Assembly (NCBI GenBank): GCA_903873045.1
Contig: CAIQND010000017.1
Coordinates: forward strand, 1-5,113
Source: an uncultured Methylococcaceae bacterium
GTDB taxonomy: Bacteria > Pseudomonadota > Gammaproteobacteria > Methylococcales > Methylomonadaceae
Length of the DNA: 5,113 bases
Direction: 5' to 3'
The notes under the pieces are model-generated. The model searched no databases. It had not been told where the DNA came from and worked only from the letters and a program-made list of their open reading frames with translations. This document shows positions 1 to 5,113 of the stretch, piece after piece (within the stretch, counting starts at the first letter, position 1; each line of letters starts with the position of its first letter). The translations under genes were made by a program, and so were the position numbers.

Positions 1-2
1 AA

Positions 3-1106
3 TACAATTATTCATTACAAGCCATAGAATTATGGATTCCACTTGCCCCAACCTGCATCATCCTGACTCATTCAATACAACGCGCCTCCTTATCTTATTT
101 AAGAAGGCATGGCTTTAACACACGATTTTACGCCATACTAGGCGCTAACTCATTAGGGCTTAGACTTCACAATGCGTTATCGGACATGCCTTGGTTAGGT
201 TATAATTTTATTGGCTTTTTCGATGACCGAGATGAAGCCGAAGACCGACGCTTGGATAACTCACAAATTGGCGATTTAAAGGGGACCTTTAAACAACTGC
301 TTGAAAAAGCAAAACAAGGTGAAATTGACCATATCTACATCACTTTGCCCTTATGTGCAGAAAAACGTATCAATCAGCTTGTTCAACAACTGGCCGATAG
401 CACCGTTTCAGTTAACATCGTACCCGACTTTTTTATATTTAACCTAATTCAGTCCAAATGGAGCAATGTACAAGGCATACCCGTCGTCAGCGTTTTTGAC
501 ACGCCATTTAATGCCTTTAACGGTGTCGCAAAACGTATTGAAGACTTGGTACTGTGCCTGTTTATATTGCCTGCCATTGCCATTCCCATGCTGGCGATAG
601 CCCTGACTCTCAAACTAACATCAAAAGGGCCCGTCATCTTTAAACAACAGCGCTACGGTGTAAAAGGTGAGCCCATAGCCGTATGGAAATTTCGTTCCAT
701 GACTGTCTGCGAAAATGGCGATAACGTCATCCAGGCCACCCAAAATGATACGCGCATTACGCCCTTTGGTGCGTTCTTACGTAAAACCTCACTGGATGAA
801 TTACCCCAATTTTTAAACGTCTTGCAAGGCACCATGTCCGTAGTGGGGCCACGTCCTCACGCCATAGCCCATAACGAATTCTATCGAAAACAAATAGAAG
901 GTTACATGCTGCGCCACAAAGTTAAACCCGGCATTACCGGACATGCCCAAATTAATGGTTGCCGTGGCGAAACTGACACCTTGGACAAAATGGAAGCCCG
1001 AATTCATTACGATCTGGAATATATTAAGAAATGGTCACTCTGGATGGATTTAAAAATAGTATTGATGACTGTTTTTAAAGGCTTTATAAGTAAACAAGCC
1101 TACTAG
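3..1106 (+). CDS. wcaJ: Undecaprenyl-phosphate glucose phosphotransferase, WcaJ/GumD-like (5' partial)
   Basis: The open frame runs in from the window edge (first full codon at 3), giving 367 visible residues; the family is usually about 460-470, so roughly 100 N-terminal residues with the first membrane helices are missing. An ATG at 186 is internal, because the codons before it already read as family sequence. In visible numbering there is a CoA-binding-like nucleotide fold (about 40-165, with PWLG at 63-66 and GFFDDR at 71-76), a membrane hairpin (about 182-204), then the bacterial sugar transferase domain with KFRSM (229-233), the catalytic Asp-Glu pair (265-266), VVGPRPH (280-286), PGITG (309-313) and GETDT (322-326). 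Family knowledge: it transfers glucose-1-phosphate from UDP-glucose to undecaprenyl phosphate at the inner membrane, the first step of exopolysaccharide repeat-unit assembly. The glucose specificity is inferred from the WcaJ-type C-terminus; galactose is possible. The gene symbol is by homology only. Confidence 0.93.
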   Translation, partial: YNYSLQAIELWIPLAPTCIILTHSIQRASLSYLRRHGFNTRFYAILGANSLGLRLHNALSDMPWLGYNFIGFFDDRDEAEDRRLDNSQIGDLKGTFKQLLEKAKQGEIDHIYITLPLCAEKRINQLVQQLADSTVSVNIVPDFFIFNLIQSKWSNVQGIPVVSVFDTPFNAFNGVAKRIEDLVLCLFILPAIAIPMLAIALTLKLTSKGPVIFKQQRYGVKGEPIAVWKFRSMTVCENGDNVIQATQNDTRITPFGAFLRKTSLDELPQFLNVLQGTMSVVGPRPHAIAHNEFYRKQIEGYMLRHKVKPGITGHAQINGCRGETDTLDKMEARIHYDLEYIKKWSLWMDLKIVLMTVFKGFISKQAY

Positions 1107-1118
1107 CCTGTAATTAAA

Positions 1119-1529
1119 ATGACTAAGCCAAGCAACCTAAAACCCATCTTTTTTATATGCCTGCTTATCATCGGCTGGATAATTGCAACGCTAATCGAAT
1201 CATCAGGGCCGTCTTTACCTCTATTAAACAAAGCACCACACCTTGACAAAGTCGCGCACTTTTTAGCGTTTAGTGGCTTAGGTCTGCTGACTTGCGCACT
1301 AGCCTTCAAACTTAGCCCAACACCAGCAATCCCGTTACTTTCCATCCCCCTACTGATGGTCACTTTATTCGGCATTATCGATGAAGCATTCCAAATGCTT
1401 ATTCCCGGCCGCCAAGCCGATCTACTGGACTTGCTGGCAGATATCTGCGGCGCACTATTTGCCATTTTTTTAGCTAATCTCATGGCCAGCTTGATGCGTG
1501 CCAACAAACCCGTCAAAGAATCTGCATAA
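1119..1529 (+). CDS. VanZ-like family integral membrane protein
   Basis: A 136-residue protein with about four hydrophobic segments (roughly residues 8-27, 48-66, 70-87 and 103-125). The VanZ-family polar motifs are present: DKVAHF (43-48) before helix 2, DEAFQ (88-92) after helix 3, then PGR (96-98) and a run of regularly spaced acidic residues, D101, D104 and D108. It starts 12 nt after the stop of the WcaJ-like gene, so the two are probably cotranscribed. No good Shine-Dalgarno sequence is visible before the ATG, which suggests translational coupling or weak initiation. VanZ itself gives low-level teicoplanin resistance by an unknown mechanism, but small VanZ-like proteins are widespread and often sit in envelope or exopolysaccharide loci. 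A role in polysaccharide export or surface assembly is an inference from the neighbour; drug resistance should not be assumed. Confidence 0.85.
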   Translation: MTKPSNLKPIFFICLLIIGWIIATLIESSGPSLPLLNKAPHLDKVAHFLAFSGLGLLTCALAFKLSPTPAIPLLSIPLLMVTLFGIIDEAFQMLIPGRQADLLDLLADICGALFAIFLANLMASLMRANKPVKESA

Positions 1530-1551
1530 AATAAAATAGTCACATTTTAAA

Positions 1552-1745
1552 TAGAGTTTATGCACAATAAGCGCGGAGTGTGGTTTTTCGCAGAAAGTAG
1601 CCATATACAGCTCATGAAATACGTGGGCTGCGTAAAATACACACCAAATATTGTAAAAAATCTTACTGATTTCATATCTTGAGATTAATAAAAATCACTT
1701 AATTTCAATTGGTTAAGATCAATGTCTAATTGTGCATAAACTCTA
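1552..1745. mobile_element. MITE-like element with 17-bp perfect inverted ends bounded by TA
   Basis: TAGAGTTTATGCACAAT at 1552-1568 is repeated exactly inverted at 1729-1745; the match stops on both sides. The outermost TA at each end could be a duplicated TA target, leaving 15-bp inverted repeats at 1554-1568 and 1729-1743 and a 190-bp element. TA duplication is typical of IS630/Tc1-mariner transposases and of MITEs they mobilise, so this is the likeliest origin. The interior codes for nothing and shows only a short ATGAAAT/ATTTCAT pair (1614-1620 and 1670-1676). It fills most of the 266-nt space between the convergent VanZ-like and hydrolase genes. Read through from either side, its ends could pair and help separate the transcripts. 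No T-run terminator is evident in this gap. Confidence 0.6.
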
Positions 1746-1795
1746 CTCTATTGTAGTCTTTTACAGGTCAGCGCAAATGGCTCACTACGCTCAAC

Positions 1796-4030
1796 TTATT
1801 TCGTTAAAGTCACTAACAACGGTGCAGACGATAAGGGTATCGTCCATAGCCCATCGACCACTACGGGTAAAGCAGTCGGTTCACCAGTTGCTGTTGCGCC
1901 TGACAAAATAACCGCACTGGCTGGCGAGGCATTAATAGGCAAACTTAGATTGCTGATAGTCATATCATCACCCAGCACCGGCTTCCAAGCCACTAAATGA
2001 GTCGCTACACCGTTTTTATCACCCAATACATAAATGTAAGCGGTACTATCTTCACGCAACACATTCAGGAAATAACGTGCCCCTACATTATTAAGTAAAG
2101 CCTGGAAAGCACGAAATGATTGTTTAGGCGCAAAACCAGTATTTAAAGAACCGGTCACACCACTACGACAATACAGCGTATCGCACTTGGCATCATTGGC
2201 ATAAAAAAACCACGTTAACCGATCCAGACCTAAACGCGATAATATTAAAGCACCTCTTACGCCATATAAAGCTTGCGCTCTTTCACTGACACATTCAGTG
2301 GCCTTACAACTTTCGCCTGCGCCCGCACTGTCCCAGCCCCATTCAGTTAGATAAACAGGCATATTCGGTAAATTGACATCTCTAAAGCGCAGAAAATTAC
2401 GCACCTTATTCAGACTAGAGACAGGATTTTCAGGGGGTACCGCAGTCCGCTTACCATCATCTGCGTAACTGTAACTGTAAGCATGAGTATTAAGCACATC
2501 AATATTCTGCGCTTCAATCGGTGACAAACGGACTCCAATATAATTACCACTGGTGGCATTAGCCGCTTCAGGCTTAAAGGCCTGTAAGGCACCTGGCATC
2601 ACTTTCATAGACGGATCACCGGCCTTAGCACCGGCGGCCATACCTCCTAATACTGTGCGGTAAAAATTGGCCGGATAATCCCAAGGCTCATTACCGACTT
2701 CTAAAACACTCACCAACCCATTGCCCGACGTTGGACCAAAATGCTGGGCAAACGCAAAACCATAGTTGTAACCTGCCAGACTGGGATTATCCCAAACACT
2801 GACTGGGAAAACCCGGTTAGTAAATTGAATACTAGTTTCAACTTGCAAGCCAGCCTTAACCCAAGCACCGTATTCTTTATCCCAATTAAGCCACCACTGT
2901 GCTTCCGTACCTTTGCCCGCTGCCATAGCGTTATAGTCAGGAATATGATCAGGATCTTTTACATCCCAATTCAGGTTGTGATAATTACGTGCATGACTCG
3001 CCACTGGCCGATACAATACCCCTCCATTTTGATTACTATTACCCCAGCCCCAAATACCATTGATACCCAGCAATTCTGAAAGAGTATGAGGATTGGCTTT
3101 TGGCAATGGCGCTGAACCATAAGGGCCATTGGCATCATAAGCGGCAATATCCCAAACATACACTTTGGCCCAATCACGCTCGACTACCGTGTGGCTCACC
3201 TTGATGTAACGAACCAATTGTTCCTGGAAGCGAGTAGTTTGGTAAGATAACGAAGTAGGCACCAATGATGCCACTTGCGTCCACTGTTGACCATCGTTGC
3301 TAATCGAAAGCGTTGTAGAGGTTGCATCGGGCGACCAATGTTTCATCTCTACCCAACCTACATTTATACTGCTACCCAAATCCACCGTCACGGCCTCAAA
3401 ACACGGATCTGCCAACGTAGATAACTCTGTTAAGGTAAATTTATCCTTAGAAGACACCCGAAGAGCAATAATAGGATCAACCGGCGCTACAAAGCGTCGG
3501 TATTGATAATTATCAACCGTTGTTAAAGTGCTGATCACTTTGTTACCGCTAGCTGTTACGGCTTCAAATACAATGGGTTGATTACCGAAGCCTCGCACGC
3601 CTAACTGGTACAAAGGTCGGATTTTCGGTAATGGCACATTAATCCAGGCCGTACCGCTATTCAATGGCACATAAGCACCGGTATAAGGATTATTGTCGGT
3701 TGCATCTTGCAGATTAGTAGAGCCAGAACTGGTACAAAGACCCGCTGCACACGCACCTAATATTTGATTTAATTCGGGTCTAGCGATATAACCGGTCGGT
3801 AAACACCCACCGGATTGCCAACTGGTATCGGTATTGCCATCCAATACTGTGTTTAGATTTGTGCCGGGCGAAGTTGCTGATAACCCAGCTCCTTGGGTTA
3901 ATGAGGTCACTAAGCCTGCATCAGGATTCCAGTCGGCAAGCGCAGTGTTTAAACTAATTAAAGGAAGCAGGCTTAACCATAAAGAGCATGGCCAGCGCGA
4001 TTGAAAATGAGTAATTTTGGATAATATCAT
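1796..4030 (-). CDS. Secreted clan GH-A glycoside hydrolase with discoidin-like (F5/8 type C) modules
   Basis: The 744-residue product starts with a Sec signal peptide (hydrophobic core about 16-30, probable cleavage after A30-L31-A32). An N-terminal beta-rich region (about 38-300) has discoidin signatures: VLDGNTDTSW at 62-71, a second module at about 100-205, and VTVDLGSS (214-221) followed by RYIKVSH (274-280). A TIM-barrel-like catalytic domain follows (about 310-650) with the clan GH-A pattern: Asn447-Glu448 as putative acid/base in VGNEPW, His516 and Tyr518 in NTHAYSY, and Glu563 as putative nucleophile in LTEWGW. A C-terminal beta domain (about 655-744) resembles that of GH39/GH30-type enzymes. 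Eight cysteines in the mature part, four in the discoidin region and four in the barrel, suit an exported protein. Both catalytic glutamates are present, so it is predicted active with retaining chemistry. The substrate is unknown; the neighbouring exopolysaccharide gene suggests a surface polysaccharide. The ATG start is supported by the signal peptide and an AAGGTGA ribosome site. The GH family number cannot be fixed by eye. Confidence 0.85.
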   Translation of the reverse strand: MILSKITHFQSRWPCSLWLSLLPLISLNTALADWNPDAGLVTSLTQGAGLSATSPGTNLNTVLDGNTDTSWQSGGCLPTGYIARPELNQILGACAAGLCTSSGSTNLQDATDNNPYTGAYVPLNSGTAWINVPLPKIRPLYQLGVRGFGNQPIVFEAVTASGNKVISTLTTVDNYQYRRFVAPVDPIIALRVSSKDKFTLTELSTLADPCFEAVTVDLGSSINVGWVEMKHWSPDATSTTLSISNDGQQWTQVASLVPTSLSYQTTRFQEQLVRYIKVSHTVVERDWAKVYVWDIAAYDANGPYGSAPLPKANPHTLSELLGINGIWGWGNSNQNGGVLYRPVASHARNYHNLNWDVKDPDHIPDYNAMAAGKGTEAQWWLNWDKEYGAWVKAGLQVETSIQFTNRVFPVSVWDNPSLAGYNYGFAFAQHFGPTSGNGLVSVLEVGNEPWDYPANFYRTVLGGMAAGAKAGDPSMKVMPGALQAFKPEAANATSGNYIGVRLSPIEAQNIDVLNTHAYSYSYADDGKRTAVPPENPVSSLNKVRNFLRFRDVNLPNMPVYLTEWGWDSAGAGESCKATECVSERAQALYGVRGALILSRLGLDRLTWFFYANDAKCDTLYCRSGVTGSLNTGFAPKQSFRAFQALLNNVGARYFLNVLREDSTAYIYVLGDKNGVATHLVAWKPVLGDDMTISNLSLPINASPASAVILSGATATGEPTALPVVVDGLWTIPLSSAPLLVTLTK

Positions 4031-4037
4031 TGCGGAT

Positions 4038-4044
4038 TCACCTT
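4038..4044 (-). promoter_or_regulatory. Ribosome-binding site of the glycoside hydrolase gene
   Basis: On the minus strand AAGGTGA lies 7 nt before the ATG whose first base is 4030. This fixes the start and the signal peptide. Only 4 nt separate it from the inner edge of the MITE at 4049, and its first two bases are part of the 6-bp target duplication. Confidence 0.75.
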
Positions 4045-4188
4045 GATACCCTCGGTTCGCTCATTTTTATAACAATATGATTATTAATGATTATTTTTTG
4101 CTAGCTTGCTAAAAAACAACACATCAGCTCATTATAACCAAATGAATCTATTGAACTTTAAAAAAAATGAGCGAACCGAGGGTTGATA
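4043..4188. mobile_element. 134-bp MITE with perfect 20-bp terminal inverted repeats and 6-bp target duplication
   Basis: CCCTCGGTTCGCTCATTTTT at 4049-4068 is repeated exactly inverted at 4163-4182. Immediately outside, TTGATA at 4043-4048 and again at 4183-4188 form a direct repeat that abuts both ends, the classic footprint of a transposition event. The interior (4069-4162) is AT-rich and has no coding capacity, so the element is non-autonomous and must have been moved by a transposase encoded elsewhere; the family is not identified. It sits a few bases upstream of the hydrolase ribosome-binding site. On the minus strand it contains a perfect TATAAT (4136-4131), but with no good -35 box at normal spacing, so an internal promoter is possible, not shown. 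If transcribed through, the 20-bp arms would form a strong hairpin next to the ribosome site. Confidence 0.82.
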
Positions 4189-4226
4189 TGATTGAAAAAT
4201 AGAGATACAAGACCGTCTCTAGTTAA

Positions 4227-4255
4227 AGTATGCCCTCTCTAATCATGACCCACAA
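4227..4255 (-). promoter_or_regulatory. Candidate sigma-70 promoter for the hydrolase, upstream of the MITE
   Basis: On the minus strand TTGTGG (4255-4250) and CATACT (4232-4227) are separated by exactly 17 nt. This is a moderate match to the -35/-10 consensus. If it is the original promoter, the MITE inserted into its leader and the transcript would carry the whole element. In an AT-rich stretch such matches occur by chance. Confidence 0.25.
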
Positions 4256-4280
4256 GTATTATTTTTAGAAGATAACTTTT

Positions 4281-4431
4281 GACGGTACTCATAGCCACTA
4301 ATACCTTAAGTGATTTCCGGAGAATATTTTACCCATTAAAAGTAGAATTTTCCCAATCAAGCAAGCGATTGGATTCGTCTAATGGGTAAGTTCTTTCGCA
4401 GAAATCACCTTAACGGTTTTCACTACCGTAC
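4281..4431. repeat. 151-bp imperfect long palindrome, MITE-like or structured element
   Basis: Several nested arm pairs share one centre. From outside in: ACGGTA (4282-4287) with TACCGT (4424-4429); CCTTAAGTGATTTC (4304-4317) with 4401-4415, one bulge and one mismatch; TTACCCATTA (4329-4338) with TAATGGGTAA (4380-4389), perfect; and CCAATC (4353-4358) with GATTGG (4367-4372) enclosing an 8-nt loop. The whole could fold into one long hairpin. ACTTTT occurs directly at both outer edges (4275-4280 and 4432-4437), compatible with a 6-bp target duplication but weak because the sequence is simple. No coding capacity is seen. It may be a MITE, an interspersed palindrome of the genome, or a structured RNA gene; mobile origin is favoured because of the neighbouring elements. 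Confidence 0.5.
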
Positions 4432-4448
4432 ACTTTTCAAAGAAGCTA

Positions 4449-4493
4449 TTGACAAATTTTATAACATATTGATATATGTTATTTTTTTGTCAA
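4449..4493. repeat. 45-bp imperfect palindrome with TTGACA on both strands (possible operator/promoter)
   Basis: TTGACAAA (4449-4456) pairs with TTTGTCAA (4486-4493), and ATAACATAT (4461-4469) pairs with ATATGTTAT (4474-4482), around a 4-nt centre; only the small T-rich internal loop fails to pair. On the plus strand the left TTGACA is followed after 18 nt by TATATG (4473-4478), preceded by TG, an acceptable extended -10 promoter. It lies about 100 nt before the transposase remnant. It could be a regulated promoter, an operator, or simply a transposon-end hairpin. Confidence 0.35.
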
Positions 4494-4593
4494 ATATTAT
4501 GTCAGATTGTTATGTAGTCTATCGTGCGATACATCATTCGTTAAAAAATGTTGGGGAGTGAAATAAGAGGAAACGGGATGCGTCATCTTAATG

Positions 4594-4892
4594 TGTTGGT
4601 AGGTTTTATTTGTGGTATTGTCCAGTAAAACCGCAGCGTTATAGGAAGAAGGAGAACGTTTCCAATTCAATGAGGTTTGTCCGGGCGTGGTGGTGAGCCT
4701 GTTTGCATTCATGGGCTTGAATTTACGGACAAGCGTGATGCCGTAGCTAATGCCGTGGCATGGTGGGACATAAAGTATGCAGAGCCTTTGTTTTGGGTCA
4801 CCAGCTTTGAAACGGCAGAAGAAGCCCATTACTGGTATCGTAAACGCTTTAGGATCGAGGTTTTCTTTGAGGTGCAAGTCCTTGGTGGATAG
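4594..4892 (+). pseudogene. Decayed C-terminal fragment of an IS4-type DDE transposase
   Basis: Transposase-like sequence is spread over different frames. From 4594 to about 4686 one frame reads a W-x3-FVV-x-SSKTAAL then EEGERFQFNEVCPG pattern but is broken by TAG at 4600 and 4642. From about 4684 the adjacent frame continues with GGEPVCIHGLEFT, then VAWWDIKYAEPL, WVTSFETAEEA and HYWYRKRFRIEVFF, ending at a stop at 4890-4892. The Y-x2-R-x3-E core of the IS4-family YREK signature is present (Tyr codon 4836-4838, Arg 4845-4847, catalytic Glu 4857-4859), but the Lys expected seven residues after the Glu reads Val. A small deletion near 4876 would explain this, as AAG TCC (Lys-Ser) then appears in the next frame. 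The N-terminal half with the two catalytic aspartates and the end after the signature are missing, so it cannot be active. The family call is by motif recognition. Confidence 0.72.
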
Positions 4893-5113
4893 TATTTTTT
4901 AAAAACTATGAATGACATTATTCGTCAATTTTTTTTGATAATATTCAAAAATAAAACTTGATGATCGAGTATCATAACCGACATTCCGCACCCCATAAGA
5001 ATTTTTAGTATTTTTTACTTATTGATAATAAAGGCTTTTTTATAATCCATTTTTCTGAGTATCCTGCATTGGAACTAACAATCCATGTTTTATCATCTAT
5101 TCTCAGTCAATAT
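4893..5113. other. AT-rich non-coding stretch after the transposase relic
   Basis: No coding sequence is recognisable. Two short palindromes are present: TGAC (4913-4916) with GTCA (4924-4927) followed by eight Ts at 4929-4936, which looks like a very weak terminator, and ATGAT (4961-4965) with ATCAT (4971-4975). A TATAAT at 5041-5046 lacks a -35 box at normal spacing. No matching right end of an insertion sequence could be identified. Confidence 0.4.

Noticed and set aside
186..1106. ATG at 186 as the true start of the glycosyltransferase
   Set aside because: The frame is open back to the window edge, and the codons from 3 to 185 read as family sequence leading into PWLG, so the gene begins outside the window.
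1584..1596. Shared 11-mer TTTCGCAGAAA between the 1552-1745 element and the palindrome at 4281-4431
   Set aside because: The match does not extend on either side and falls at unrelated places in the two elements, so chance is the simplest explanation.
1746..1795. Rho-independent terminator for the hydrolase gene
   Set aside because: Only a 4-bp complementary pair is present on the minus strand just after the stop codon, and no T run follows it.
2741..3079. Plus-strand and other-frame open frames inside the hydrolase gene
   Set aside because: They overlap a gene with clear domain motifs and a good ribosome site, and their translations show no family features.
4281..4431. Integron attC recombination site
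   Set aside because: The palindrome is the right size, but the conserved GTTRRRY and RYYYAAC core boxes are not found at the arm ends, and no integrase or gene cassette is nearby.
4497..4877. A 126-codon open frame on the minus strand
   Set aside because: It lies antisense to the transposase-like reading, shows no recognisable domain, and has no ribosome site I can see. It is most likely a by-product of the opposite coding remnant.
5022..5046. Promoter from TTGATA (5022-5027) and TATAAT (5041-5046)
   Set aside because: The spacing is only 13 nt, too short for sigma-70, and no gene start follows within the window.

Overview
This 5.1 kb window is AT-rich bacterial chromosome. The first gene and the general style (a WcaJ-type exopolysaccharide glycosyltransferase, a VanZ-like membrane protein, many small palindromic insertions) suggest a gammaproteobacterium. 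An aquatic or methylotrophic one would fit, but that is a guess, since no phylogenetic marker is present.

Layout. (1) Positions 3-1106 (+) hold the 3' three quarters of an undecaprenyl-phosphate glucose-1-phosphate transferase gene of the WcaJ/GumD/EpsB type; its N-terminal membrane segments lie before the window. (2) Positions 1119-1529 (+), 12 nt downstream, encode a small VanZ-family membrane protein, probably in the same operon. (3) Positions 1552-1745 form a MITE-like element with perfect 17-bp inverted ends bounded by TA, lying between two convergent genes. (4) Positions 1796-4030 (-) encode a 744-residue secreted glycoside hydrolase of clan GH-A with discoidin-like modules at its N-terminus; one module appears to be inserted inside the other. 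(5) Positions 4031-5113 hold no intact gene but are not empty. There is a 134-bp MITE with perfect 20-bp inverted ends and a 6-bp target duplication just upstream of the hydrolase ribosome-binding site. A 151-bp imperfect long palindrome, a 45-bp palindrome with a TTGACA on each strand, and the decayed C-terminal part of an IS4-type transposase gene follow.

Together, the first two genes belong to the tail of an exopolysaccharide biosynthesis locus: the WcaJ homologue starts the lipid-linked repeat unit at the inner membrane. The hydrolase is predicted to be exported and may trim, release or remodel that or a related polysaccharide; this link rests on proximity and fold, not on a recognised substrate motif. 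The 1.1 kb upstream of the hydrolase looks like an insertion hot spot, and the MITE touching its 5' leader is the clearest reason to suspect altered regulation. Nothing here amounts to a clearly new multi-gene system. The best leads are the exact MITE, the nested discoidin architecture and the large palindrome.
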